A DNA stretch of 64,000 bases. Origin: Lachnospiraceae bacterium. GTDB taxonomy: Bacteria; Bacillota; Clostridia; Lachnospirales; Lachnospiraceae. Shown one piece after another: positions 15,752 to 24,774 of this stretch (the first letter of the stretch is position 1; each line of letters starts with the position of its first letter). The stretch covers positions 36,177-100,176 of the forward strand of contig JAILGF010000153.1 of NCBI GenBank assembly GCA_024696945.1, read 5' to 3'. Both the position numbers and the translations under genes were made by a program. The notes under the pieces are model-generated. The model was not told where the DNA came from. It did no database searches and saw nothing but the letters and a program-made list of their open reading frames with translations.

Positions 15752-17273
15752 TATGTCACAGGATATAGGACCTCTTATCAGGTCCTTTTATCCGCATGAA
15801 GAAGTGATCATTTCATATATCCTTGATGCATCTGATACCTCCGATATCCGATCCGATGATAAAAAATCGGATGAAACGAATTTTAATCTACAGGATAAAG
15901 AAGAGAACGCTTCTATAATTAAAAAAACGATAACAGTTAAGACTTACATTACGGGATTCAATATTTTATATGATAGTGATCCAATGATCCAAGTACCTTT
16001 TGAATACACCGATGTTCCCGATGAACATATGGTTTACGAAAAACGCAGGCACAGGGCATACAGGAATCTTCTTTTAAGAGAGCTGTATAAGCTCCTTTCG
16101 GAAAAAACAGGAAGAACACTTCCCTGGGGAATCCTTACCGGTGTGCGTCCGACCAAGCTATGTTTTGAAAGGCTCAAAAATAACACGGTCGGAAACATCA
16201 CATATATGACAGGCGAGTATCTCTGCTCTCCGAAAAAAGCGGGACTTGCCCAAAAGGTTGCGGCAAAAGAACTTGAGCTATTAAAAAAGTTCGATTATAA
16301 CGACGGATACAGCTTGTATGTAGGCTTTCCGTTTTGCCCGAGTATCTGCAATTACTGTTCCTTTGGTTCACATCCAATAGAAAAATATAAGGATCTGGTA
16401 GAAGATTATATAAAGGCATTATTACATGAAATAGACGGCTCTTGCAGGTTCCTTCCCGGTAAAAAACTCCAAACCGTCTACTTTGGGGGAGGAACGCCTA
16501 CGGCAGTATCGGCAGAACAGTTACAATCCGTAATAAAGAGGGTAAAAGAAAGCTTTGATATGTCTTCCGTAATGGAATTTACCGTTGAAGCGGGAAGACC
16601 TGACAGTGTAGATATAGAAAAGCTTCAGATGTTGAAATCTGAAGGAATTACCAGGATATCGATCAATCCGCAGAGCATGCGCCAGAAAACGCTTAATATC
16701 ATCGGAAGAAAGCATACAGCAGAACAGACGATAGAAGCATTTAAGCTTGCACGATCCGTCGTATTTGATAATATAAACATGGACCTTATAGCAGGCCTTA
16801 CCGGAGAATGCTTTGAGGACATGAAATACACACTCGATGAAGTAAACAAGCTCTCTCCAGACAGCATAACCGTACATACGCTGGCATTAAAAAGAGCCGC
16901 AAGACTTAAAACCGAGAGTGAGCTGTACCGCGGACAGGAAGCCACCGATGTACCGGAAATGGTAGAGTACGCTTATGACTTCTGTACCAAGAACGGCTAT
17001 GAACCGTATTATCTGTATCGCCAGAAGAACATGACCGAAAACCTTGAAAACATAGGTTATGCCCGTCCGGGCAAGGAAGGTCTATACAATATCCTGATAA
17101 TGGAAGAGGTTCAGCAGATACTTGCACTCGGTTCGGGTGCTTCATCAAAATTCATCGACAGAAACAAGACCAACGGAAGAAGGTTCGGCAGAATAGAAAA
17201 CGTAAAGAATGTCGGTGAATACATAACAAGAATAGACGAAATGATAGACAGGAAGCGAGAAGCTTACCTGTGA
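15720..17273 (+). CDS. hemZ: HemZ-type radical SAM coproporphyrinogen III oxidase-like protein
   Basis: 517 residues starting at TTG 15720. GGGGAGG lies nine bases before this TTG, and the N-terminus MQVKVDISGI matches the start of Bacillus HemZ, so I prefer it to the ATG at 15753. The radical SAM cluster motif CPSICNYC is at about residues 205-212, followed by YFGGGTPT and the VEAGRPD segment characteristic of HemZ. The region about 30-70 is an acidic, low-complexity stretch (DASDTSDIRSDDKKSDE) not usual in the family. Members are annotated as oxygen-independent coproporphyrinogen dehydrogenases, but the activity of HemZ itself is not settled. Confidence 0.9.
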   Translation: MQVKVDISGIDMSQDIGPLIRSFYPHEEVIISYILDASDTSDIRSDDKKSDETNFNLQDKEENASIIKKTITVKTYITGFNILYDSDPMIQVPFEYTDVPDEHMVYEKRRHRAYRNLLLRELYKLLSEKTGRTLPWGILTGVRPTKLCFERLKNNTVGNITYMTGEYLCSPKKAGLAQKVAAKELELLKKFDYNDGYSLYVGFPFCPSICNYCSFGSHPIEKYKDLVEDYIKALLHEIDGSCRFLPGKKLQTVYFGGGTPTAVSAEQLQSVIKRVKESFDMSSVMEFTVEAGRPDSVDIEKLQMLKSEGITRISINPQSMRQKTLNIIGRKHTAEQTIEAFKLARSVVFDNINMDLIAGLTGECFEDMKYTLDEVNKLSPDSITVHTLALKRAARLKTESELYRGQEATDVPEMVEYAYDFCTKNGYEPYYLYRQKNMTENLENIGYARPGKEGLYNILIMEEVQQILALGSGASSKFIDRNKTNGRRFGRIENVKNVGEYITRIDEMIDRKREAYL

Positions 17274-17299
17274 GATACATTTACAGTGAGGAAGAATAA

Positions 17300-17989
17300 A
17301 TGTTTAGGGGAAACGCGGAGCTGCTGGGATTATTCAGCGTAGACGACAAGGCATGGGAAAATCTTGACGACGCTTCAAGGGAGGAAGTAGAGCTTGCCGC
17401 CAGCGAAGACAGCGAGGAGGCTATCGATCACGGTATCCTTGTAGCAAACCTGGCACTCAGACTTTCGGAAGAATTAAATTTTGACAAAGACTTCTGCAAT
17501 GAAGTAGCAAAAGCCGGAATAGTACATGACATAGGAAAACTCCAGATCGGTTCCCTCCTTTACGGACGTAAGGAAGGCGTCTTAAGGATCGAGGAAATAA
17601 AATATGTTCGTCGGCATCCAACACTCGGTTACAATTTCCTGCGTCAGAAAAAAATCGGAGATGAAGAATTCCGTAACATGATACTTCATCACCACGAAAA
17701 CTATGACGGTTCAGGCTACCCTGACAACATGAAGGGCGAAATGATTCCGGTCGGCTCAAGGGTACTCCGCATATGTGATGTATATGCAGCCCTTGTATCC
17801 GAACGTCCCTACAGAGCGGCCTTCGAAAAAGATGTTGCAATGGAACTCATGATAGACGAAGTCAAAAACTTCGACATGACCTATTTCCTTGCTTTCATGC
17901 GTATCGTACATGCCGATGACTTTAAGGATATCGACGACTACATCAAGCGTTGTAATTCCAAGGTACACGTAAAAACAAAACGTAAATAA
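17300..17989 (+). CDS. HD-GYP domain phosphohydrolase
   Basis: 229 residues. The HD motif is at 76-77 (VHDIGK) and the GYP signature HHHENYDGSGYP at 130-141, with RICDVYAALVSERPYR following, so metal-binding residues look complete. Such proteins hydrolyse cyclic di-GMP or related nucleotides in the cytosol. There is no sensor domain and only a short N-terminal extension. Lies 26 bp after hemZ and is the last gene of the rel operon, ending at a strong terminator. Part of the local concentration of c-di-GMP genes. Confidence 0.88.
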   Translation: MFRGNAELLGLFSVDDKAWENLDDASREEVELAASEDSEEAIDHGILVANLALRLSEELNFDKDFCNEVAKAGIVHDIGKLQIGSLLYGRKEGVLRIEEIKYVRRHPTLGYNFLRQKKIGDEEFRNMILHHHENYDGSGYPDNMKGEMIPVGSRVLRICDVYAALVSERPYRAAFEKDVAMELMIDEVKNFDMTYFLAFMRIVHADDFKDIDDYIKRCNSKVHVKTKRK

Positions 17990-17996
17990 CAAAATT

Positions 17997-18033
17997 TAGA
18001 GCCCTTAGCATCGGCTAAGGGCTCGATTTTTTT
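17997..18033 (+). terminator. Terminator ending the rel operon
   Basis: GAGCCCTTAGC (17999-18009) pairs with GCTAAGGGCTC (18014-18024), then GA and seven T. Also lies 3' of the convergent metY gene. Confidence 0.92.
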
Positions 18034-18059
18034 GCGTCCGAAGTGAAGATATAGATATG

Positions 18060-19337
18060 TTAGATACATTCAAGAGCCTGCTTGATATCAGCAATGATAT
18101 CATCAACATCCTCGATACCTACGGAGAACCTGATAAGATCGGGATCAACGCCTGCTTCACGAAGCTGCTCATCTGAGAGCTGTCTGTGTGTATGACTTGC
18201 GGGATGGAGGATACAGGTCTTTGCATCGGCAACATGGGTAACGATAGAAGCGAACTTCAGGTTATCCATGAACTTGATGGCTGCATCCCTGCCGCCCTTA
18301 ACTGCGAATGCAATAACGCCGCAGGAACCCTTCGGAAGGTATTTCTGCTGAAGAGCATGACACTTATCACCGGGAAGATCGGGATACTGAACCCATTTGA
18401 TCTTGTCATTACCTGCAAGGAACTCGGCAACAGCCTTTGCATTGGCACAATGCTTAGCCATACGTACATGCAAGGTCTCAAGACCTAAGCTGATATAGAA
18501 AGCATTCTGGGGTGACTGGATGGAACCGAAGTCACGCATAAGCTGTGCAGTAGCCTTTGTAATATATGCAAGCTTGCCAAACTTTGTAGCATAGGTAAGT
18601 CCGTGATAGCTCTCATCGGGAGTGCAGAGTCCGGGGAACTTCTCAGCATGAGCCATCCATTCAAAATTACCGGAATCAACGATGGCACCGCCTACCGAAA
18701 CAGCCTGACCGTCCATATACTTAGTGGTGGAGTGAGTTACGATATCACATCCCCACTCGAAAGGCCTGCAGTTAACGGGAGTTGCAAAGGTGTTGTCCAT
18801 AATAAGCGGGATACCGTTCTTATGAGCGATATTGGCAAACTTTTCGATATCAAAAACATTAACGGTAGGATTGGTAATGGTCTCACCGAAAATACATTTT
18901 GTATTGGGACGGATAAGCTTCTGAAGCTCTTCCTCGCTTATGTCATTATCAACAAATGTACACTCAATACCCATTTTCTTCATACTTACACCGAACAGAT
19001 TGTAGGTTCCGCCGTAAATTGAAGAAGAGGAGATGAAGTGGTCACCGCACTCGCATATATTGAAAACAGCATAGAAGTTAGCAGACTGTCCCGAGGAGGT
19101 AAGCATTGCAGCAACACCGCCTTCAAGTGCAGCGATCTTCTCTGCAACAAGGTCGTTGGTGGGGTTCTGAAGTCTGGTATAGAAATATCCGGAAGCTTCA
19201 AGATCAAAGAGCTTGCCCATTTGTTCGCTTGTGTCATACTTAAAGGTAGTACTCTGGTAAATGGGAACCTGTCTGGGTTCGCCCTGCTTAGGCGTATATC
19301 CCGCCTGAACGCATTTTGTGTCAACTGTTGAATTCAT
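18060..19337 (-). CDS. metY: O-acetylhomoserine sulfhydrylase
   Basis: 425 residues. PLP enzyme of the Cys/Met metabolism family that joins O-acetylhomoserine with sulfide to give homocysteine. The PLP lysine lies in HSTTKYMDG, with FGETITNPTVNV, MDNTFATPVNCRPFEWGCDIV and SVGIEDVDDII as family signs; the length fits MetY (about 425) better than cystathionine gamma-synthase. The start is the second ATG (19337), which has GGAGG nine bases upstream; the ATG at 19343 is only three bases from it. Lies 30 bp downstream of a HD-GYP-like gene on the same strand, and there is no S-box or T-box in the gap. Confidence 0.93.
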   Translation of the reverse strand: MNSTVDTKCVQAGYTPKQGEPRQVPIYQSTTFKYDTSEQMGKLFDLEASGYFYTRLQNPTNDLVAEKIAALEGGVAAMLTSSGQSANFYAVFNICECGDHFISSSSIYGGTYNLFGVSMKKMGIECTFVDNDISEEELQKLIRPNTKCIFGETITNPTVNVFDIEKFANIAHKNGIPLIMDNTFATPVNCRPFEWGCDIVTHSTTKYMDGQAVSVGGAIVDSGNFEWMAHAEKFPGLCTPDESYHGLTYATKFGKLAYITKATAQLMRDFGSIQSPQNAFYISLGLETLHVRMAKHCANAKAVAEFLAGNDKIKWVQYPDLPGDKCHALQQKYLPKGSCGVIAFAVKGGRDAAIKFMDNLKFASIVTHVADAKTCILHPASHTHRQLSDEQLREAGVDPDLIRFSVGIEDVDDIIADIKQALECI

Positions 19338-19367
19338 TATCATTTTCCTCCGTGTATATAAATTTTA

Positions 19368-21254
19368 TTAATCTGCTGGTTTGTCAAAATGCCTTTGATA
19401 GTACTCGTAATAGATATTTTCTCTGTTATTGGATATCAGGCTGTCAACCTTGCAGGATAATTCCATATCATTTAAGAAAAGATTTACAACACTGGTGTTG
19501 TACTTTGTTCCGGAATCGGTTATGAGCTCCGAAAGGACGATTGAAAAATCCTTAGGCTCCTTATAGCAGCGTCCGGTCTTGTCGGTTCCCGCATTGAGAG
19601 CATCACAAATGGAAAGGATATCGCATACTATCCTTAACGGAGAATTGCTCATATCGGTATCTTCGGGATAACCGGCTGTCTGATCATATGTTTTATGATG
19701 GCCGAGAATAACGTCCCTGTATATATCAAGGCTTCCCTCAGCTATCAGGGTACCGAGCTGCGGGTGTTTCTTTAATACTTCCATCTCAATGTCCGACAGC
19801 TTTCTCGACTGAGTACCGTCGATCTTGCTTATCAGATTAAGTCCGATATCATGGAACAGGGCACACTTCCTGACAAATTCGATAACATCATGTCTTGAAG
19901 CGGGCATTGAACGGCTCTTAAGGAAATTCTCACAGGAATTCAGCAATATGGGTGTGTGAAAGTATAATGCCTCAGTTATCAAAACTGCCAGATCAGCATT
20001 AAGGTATGCATTGAAAAATGTCAGCGGCTGCCTGTTTATCAGCATGGTGATAAGGAAATTTTCCTTTTCTGCTCTTGTCGGCAGGTAATGCACTGCGAAA
20101 AAGCACCATGTGCAGCATGATTCATATATCAGGTGTGAATGTATCCCCCTCTTCGACAAACTGATAAAATAACTGTTCTGCTCATCGATCAGCTTTTTAC
20201 GCAAAGAAGCACACATGTCAGAGAGAATATCTATCTTGTCAAGCCATTTTATAAGAGCTATCGGAAGCTTGGTCTGGAAATAAAAATCAGTTTCATCAAA
20301 TTCCGATTCGGGGTTGGAATCGAACAGGGCCTTTTTCTTATAATAATAATTCATCATATAGTTGACCGCATCGATGTAAGAGGTTTTTCCCTCGAGTATC
20401 AGCGAATGCTGGTAGGCTATGACCGTGGAAACGGGGAAGTTTAAAATATCCTCGTTTTGAGCCATCTTATCATATACATCGTGCACAACCTTTATGAAAG
20501 CAGCCTTTGTTTCAGAGTCGGCGACATCTATCCTGTACTCGATCCAAAGCCAGTTTTCCTTTATCATATCAATACAGGAGCGTATTTCCTCGGAATTGCC
20601 GTCGATCTTCTGGACTGTCGGAGAATTGAAAAACGACAGAACCTCAAGAAGATAATCAAGACTTTGTGACGGAAGGATGGTATCCTTGCATTCGATTATA
20701 GGAACTACGCAGCACATGCTGTAATATGCCTGGAAAAACAATTTTCTTAGTTTAATATCCGGTATCAGATTGTAATTTGATTTATACCCTATGATTTCTT
20801 TAAAACACTCGAGAGCCTTGGAATAATTCTCGTCCACATGCATTTTAACGGTTGAGATGTAATTCTGTCCGAGACGATAGAGGATCGGGATAAGCCGTAA
20901 AAGATCGTGCTGTTCCCTGTAATAATCAGCCAGGGTTTCCAAAAGCGAACAACTGAAGAACAGGTCGAGATTTCCATCCGAACCCATGGTACAATCCTCA
21001 TGGAAAAAGGCTTCGGCGTAATCATAATCCAGCTTTGTTCCAAAAACAGCATCATTAATAAGAACACTTGTCTCAGTGTTCACATCATAAGCTGCCCTTA
21101 TGGTAGCTGCCCGTTCAAGATAAGTGGAGATCCACTCGGAGCGGGTAGATGCCAGACTAAGCTTTCTGTTAAGTTCATTCATGATCCTGCGCTGATTTCT
21201 GTAGGAACTGTATACAGCACTTATCAGCGTTGGATTAAGCCGTTCCTTCTTCAT
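19368..21254 (-). CDS. Helical-repeat protein with C-terminal degenerate HD-GYP domain
   Basis: 628 residues, no signal peptide. Residues 1 to about 400 are helical and TPR-like, with no clear family. A C-terminal HD-GYP-like domain starts near residue 450: FHDIGLNLIS keeps the HD pair but not the usual lysine, and GHHKTYDQTAGYP keeps the His pair and GYP-like end with changes. It may be a weakened phosphodiesterase or a c-di-GMP sensor. Promoter on the minus strand: TTGACT (21322-21327) -17- TATAAT (21299-21304), extended by TGA. Divergent from the DUF6171-EAL pair and probably co-transcribed with metY. Confidence 0.75.
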   Translation of the reverse strand: MKKERLNPTLISAVYSSYRNQRRIMNELNRKLSLASTRSEWISTYLERAATIRAAYDVNTETSVLINDAVFGTKLDYDYAEAFFHEDCTMGSDGNLDLFFSCSLLETLADYYREQHDLLRLIPILYRLGQNYISTVKMHVDENYSKALECFKEIIGYKSNYNLIPDIKLRKLFFQAYYSMCCVVPIIECKDTILPSQSLDYLLEVLSFFNSPTVQKIDGNSEEIRSCIDMIKENWLWIEYRIDVADSETKAAFIKVVHDVYDKMAQNEDILNFPVSTVIAYQHSLILEGKTSYIDAVNYMMNYYYKKKALFDSNPESEFDETDFYFQTKLPIALIKWLDKIDILSDMCASLRKKLIDEQNSYFISLSKRGIHSHLIYESCCTWCFFAVHYLPTRAEKENFLITMLINRQPLTFFNAYLNADLAVLITEALYFHTPILLNSCENFLKSRSMPASRHDVIEFVRKCALFHDIGLNLISKIDGTQSRKLSDIEMEVLKKHPQLGTLIAEGSLDIYRDVILGHHKTYDQTAGYPEDTDMSNSPLRIVCDILSICDALNAGTDKTGRCYKEPKDFSIVLSELITDSGTKYNTSVVNLFLNDMELSCKVDSLISNNRENIYYEYYQRHFDKPAD

Positions 21255-21298
21255 CTAGAAGACTCCCGTAAAATGTTCATAAAACAAAACCACTACTC

Positions 21299-21368
21299 AT
21301 TATATCAGTAATTATCCCAATAGTCAAACAAAGATTGGTTTTACAAACTGAAAAAAATGTGATATGAT
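21299..21368. promoter_or_regulatory. Back-to-back divergent promoters
   Basis: Minus strand: TTGACT -17- TATAAT (21327 down to 21299), extended -10. Plus strand: TTTACA (21340-21345) -17- TATGAT (21363-21368), also with TGA before the -10. The -35 boxes are 12 bp apart, so a regulator bound between them could affect both genes. Confidence 0.75.
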
Positions 21369-21406
21369 ATAAAAGAAGTATTATTCATAAATGATACGAG
21401 GTTCTG

Positions 21407-21673
21407 ATGGAGACAAAAAAAATATGTTACAAGTGCCTTCTTGAGGAGCTCGATGCAGGAAGGATACTTGAAAGTGTAAAAGAAATGATAGACGCGATCC
21501 CTCAGGATAATAGAACCGGATCCGAAGAATACAGAAGAAGGCTAAATATCTGTAAGGATTGCGACAGCCTTATAAGCGGAACCTGTGTAAAATGCGGGTG
21601 CTATGTGGAACTCAGGGCGGCGGGAAAAAACAGAGGCTGTCCCGATGTTAACGATAAATGGAAGGTTGGATAA
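21407..21673 (+). CDS. Small Cys-rich protein, DUF6171-like
   Basis: 88 residues with eight cysteines in paired arrangements (CYKC, CKDC, CVKCGC, plus a late Cys), which suggests one or two small zinc or Fe-S sites. Function unknown; similar short proteins are annotated DUF6171 in Lachnospiraceae (recognition by memory, not by search). It ends five bases before the EAL-protein start, so the two are probably translationally coupled and may act together. Read from an extended -10 promoter. Confidence 0.75.
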   Translation: METKKICYKCLLEELDAGRILESVKEMIDAIPQDNRTGSEEYRRRLNICKDCDSLISGTCVKCGCYVELRAAGKNRGCPDVNDKWKVG

Positions 21674-21677
21674 GTAT

Positions 21678-23540
21678 ATGGATACGATAAACAATATTTC
21701 ATCGGATGTTCAGGAGCTGGCAAGGTTCGCGGACGATCTGATGAAAAGAGATAAAGACGCGGATAAAGCCATCGAGGATTTCCTTGTTAAGATGTCCTCG
21801 TTTTTTGATGTGGATGTGATCGTTATCAAGGAAAAATCGGAAAACGGCGCTGTTATAAAGTGTACATATGAATGGAGCCGTAAAAGCTTCCTTCAGCTTC
21901 AGGGACTTGAGAGAAGATTCCTTGAGAAGGTATGGGACGAATGGGAAGAACGATACAGAAAAGGCGGCGGAGTATATAAGTATTACAGAGGTGAAGTATG
22001 TCCTATAATTCTGATTCATTACAGGGAAACGGAAAGCCTTATACAGATACCTGTATATAACGGAAAAGAACTGGTGGCCTGTGTTGATTTTGTCGATTCC
22101 GTAAGACGCAGAGAGTGGACCGACGATGAAGTATCGGCCATGAAATACATCTGTTCATACATTTACAAGGAGATGTTCCTGAAAAGAACTCCGAGGCGTG
22201 ATCAGGAAGCTCTGAAGCAGAAGCTTGACAGGGACATGCTCACCAAGCTTCCCAAAAGGGACCGCTTCTTAAAGAAGGTTAACGGTTCCATAGTCAAGGA
22301 TGACGGTTCAAAGTATGCCATAATAAGCTCAGATATCGCCAACTTTAAATATATCAACGAAAAATACGGATACAATACCGGTGATCTGCTGCTCAGGAAA
22401 CTTGCGGGCACGATCTATCTAAAGATAAACGGGATCATTTCCTGCTGCAGGGAATATTCGGATATATTCCTTTTGGCCGTAAGAGTGCCTTTGGAATACG
22501 GAAACGATGAAGTTAAAGCAATGGTTGACAACTGCAACAATGCCTTCCTTGAGGATATCCGTTCGATAACCGAAGACACAAATATAGCTATCAACAGCGG
22601 ATTCGCATTTGTCGGAGATCATGACATCACCGTAGAGGAAGCTATTACCGGAGCTACCGCAGCACGTAAGACCGCAAAGGAAATGGCTCTTTTCAATATG
22701 AGCCGCTGCTGCGCATATGAGCCGTCGATGATCGCTAACAAGGCCAGGACCATCGAGCTCATCGCAAGCTGTGACAGAGCTCTTGAAAAAAATGAATTTA
22801 TGGTTTATCTCCAGCCTAAGGTTTTATGCAGGAGTTATGTTATTGTCGGTGCGGAGGCTCTTATACGCTGGAGGAAGCCCGATGGATCCTTTGTATATCC
22901 GGATGAATTTATACCGGCATTTGAGAGCAACGGCTGTGTAAGGAAAACGGATTATTTCGTATATGAGAGCGTTTTTAAATATCTAAAGGAAAGGATCGAT
23001 AAAGGCCTATTCTGCGTTCCGATCTCCATGAACGTTTCGAGGATACATCTCTTTAATAACAGATTTGTCGAATTCATAGGGGAACTATTGGATAAATACC
23101 GGATTCCTACCAATCTTATCGAATTTGAGCTGACCGAAAGCATATGCCTTGAAGGGCTTCCCTCTGTAGCATATACCGTACAGTGGCTCAGACAGAAGAA
23201 TATAAAAATTTCGATAGACGATTTCGGGTCCGGTTATTCAAGCCTTGAAGTGCTGACAAGACTTCCGATCAATGTTCTTAAGCTTGATAAAGTATTCATG
23301 AAGGATTTCCTGAATGATAAAGAGAAGATCATTATCTCTTCAGTGGTTGAAATGGCACGTCTTTTAGGACTTGAGGTCATCTGCGAGGGTGTCGAGGAGG
23401 ATATCCAGAGGATATTCCTGTTGGAGTCATCCTGTGAGATGCTGCAGGGTTACGTTTTCTCAAAACCGGAAACAATGGAAGACTTTTCAAAGAAGCTTGA
23501 ACGTGAATACCGTGATTCCCAGATGCGGGCACTGGTGTAA
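21678..23540 (+). CDS. GAF - degenerate GGDEF - EAL protein (c-di-GMP phosphodiesterase)
   Basis: 620 residues from ATG 21678; an upstream in-frame start at 21603 would overlap the previous gene by 71 bp. Residues about 20-170 look like a GAF sensor. The GGDEF domain (about 190-330) has REYSDIF in place of GGDEF, so it should not make c-di-GMP. The EAL domain is intact: AEALIRW, MNVSR, FELTES, DDFGSGYSSL, LKLDK, CEGVE and LQGYVFSKP. It should therefore break down c-di-GMP, possibly with the dead GGDEF acting as GTP sensor (inference). Cytosolic. Confidence 0.92.
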   Translation: MDTINNISSDVQELARFADDLMKRDKDADKAIEDFLVKMSSFFDVDVIVIKEKSENGAVIKCTYEWSRKSFLQLQGLERRFLEKVWDEWEERYRKGGGVYKYYRGEVCPIILIHYRETESLIQIPVYNGKELVACVDFVDSVRRREWTDDEVSAMKYICSYIYKEMFLKRTPRRDQEALKQKLDRDMLTKLPKRDRFLKKVNGSIVKDDGSKYAIISSDIANFKYINEKYGYNTGDLLLRKLAGTIYLKINGIISCCREYSDIFLLAVRVPLEYGNDEVKAMVDNCNNAFLEDIRSITEDTNIAINSGFAFVGDHDITVEEAITGATAARKTAKEMALFNMSRCCAYEPSMIANKARTIELIASCDRALEKNEFMVYLQPKVLCRSYVIVGAEALIRWRKPDGSFVYPDEFIPAFESNGCVRKTDYFVYESVFKYLKERIDKGLFCVPISMNVSRIHLFNNRFVEFIGELLDKYRIPTNLIEFELTESICLEGLPSVAYTVQWLRQKNIKISIDDFGSGYSSLEVLTRLPINVLKLDKVFMKDFLNDKEKIIISSVVEMARLLGLEVICEGVEEDIQRIFLLESSCEMLQGYVFSKPETMEDFSKKLEREYRDSQMRALV

Positions 23541-23600
23541 TTAAAACTATTGTAAAAACGAAATATTGACAGGATGAGGTGTATTATAAATAGAAATGAA

Positions 23601-24641
23601 ATGAATTATTATATGGAATCTAAGAAAAATGCCTGTGATATCTGCCCAAGACATTGCATGGCAGACAGAAGCGGCGGAAAGAAAGGATTCTGCGGATCTG
23701 ACTCGGATATTTTGGTAGCACGTGCGGCCCCTCATATGTGGGAGGAACCTTGCATATCCGGAAGAAACGGCTCCGGAGCAGTTTTTTTCTCAGGTTGCAA
23801 TCTCCATTGTGTATACTGCCAGAACAAAGCAATATCGGACGGCGGAGCAGGGAAAAAGGTAAGTATAGAAAGGCTTGCTGAAATTTTCCTTGAACTGCAG
23901 GCCAAAAATGTATATAATATTAATTTGGTCACGCCGTCACACTATGCTTTTGCAATAAAAGAAGCCGTGAAGCTTGCACGGAACGGTGTTGTGCGGAATG
24001 AATATCAGGAAACGATCGATAATGCATGTTGTGAAAAGCTGACGATCCCGGTTGTATATAATTGCGGTGGTTACGAGAGTGTTGAAACCGTAAAAGCACT
24101 TGAAGATACAGTAGATATCTGGATGCCGGATTTTAAATATATGTCCTCAGATACTTCCAAAAGGTACTCTAATTGCCCTGATTACTTTGAAAAAGCAACC
24201 GAAGCACTTGATGAAATGGTACGGCAGGTCCGTTTCAAGGGAGGATTTGCATTTGATGGCTCGGGTATCTGCAAAACGGATGCTCATGCTGAACAGGACA
24301 TTGATCTTACCGCATACGATACAAGCAATATCATGTCAAGAGGCGTAATTGTACGGCATATGCTTTTGCCCGGACATATAGGAGAATCAAAGAGAATTCT
24401 CCGCTTCCTGCACGAGCGGTACGGAAATGACATCTACATAAGCATTATGAGCCAGTACACACCGATGCCCCATATAATGGCGGATGATCGTTTCCCTGAA
24501 TTGCAGCAAAAGGTGGATAGGGATGAGTATAACCGCCTGGTCGATTTTGCATTAAAGATAGGCATCGAAAATGCTTTTATCCAGGAAGGGGACGTATCTT
24601 CGGAAAGCTTTATTCCGGCATTTAACGGCGAGGGCGTATGA
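23601..24641 (+). CDS. Radical SAM protein, PflA/PflX-like (COG1313 type)
   Basis: About 346 residues. The radical SAM cluster motif GCNLHCVYCQN lies near residue 65, preceded by an N-terminal cysteine motif NACDICPRHCMADR that is typical of the uncharacterised PflX-like group and may hold a second cluster. These proteins resemble pyruvate-formate-lyase activating enzymes, but the target is unknown. Start uncertain: candidates 23574, 23601 and 23613, none with a good ribosome site; TTGACA at 23566-23571 looks like a -35, which argues against 23574. It follows the EAL gene by 60 bp. It cannot be assumed to be the missing NrdD activase, since NrdG is shorter and differently built. Confidence 0.8.
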   Translation: MNYYMESKKNACDICPRHCMADRSGGKKGFCGSDSDILVARAAPHMWEEPCISGRNGSGAVFFSGCNLHCVYCQNKAISDGGAGKKVSIERLAEIFLELQAKNVYNINLVTPSHYAFAIKEAVKLARNGVVRNEYQETIDNACCEKLTIPVVYNCGGYESVETVKALEDTVDIWMPDFKYMSSDTSKRYSNCPDYFEKATEALDEMVRQVRFKGGFAFDGSGICKTDAHAEQDIDLTAYDTSNIMSRGVIVRHMLLPGHIGESKRILRFLHERYGNDIYISIMSQYTPMPHIMADDRFPELQQKVDRDEYNRLVDFALKIGIENAFIQEGDVSSESFIPAFNGEGV

Positions 24642-24682
24642 TATTTGCCCTCCGGATCGACTTAAAAGGTGTGATCCAATTC

Positions 24683-24726
24683 GATATTTACCACTATCTT
24701 CGCTTAGATAAGAGGTGGGGAATATC
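24683..24726. other. Intergenic stem-loop
   Basis: GATATT (24683-24688) pairs with AATATC (24721-24726), with inner CCAC/GTGG and TATC/GATA pairs. There is no T-run, so termination is doubtful. Confidence 0.45.
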
Positions 24727-24774
24727 TTCAATTTTAATATGTTTGGAAAAATATGAAAGGAGGTGAGAGGTGAA

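Noticed and set aside
23601..24641. Radical SAM protein considered as the missing NrdG
   Set aside because: It is about twice the length of NrdG, has an extra N-terminal cysteine motif of the PflX-like group and lies 14 kb from nrdD.
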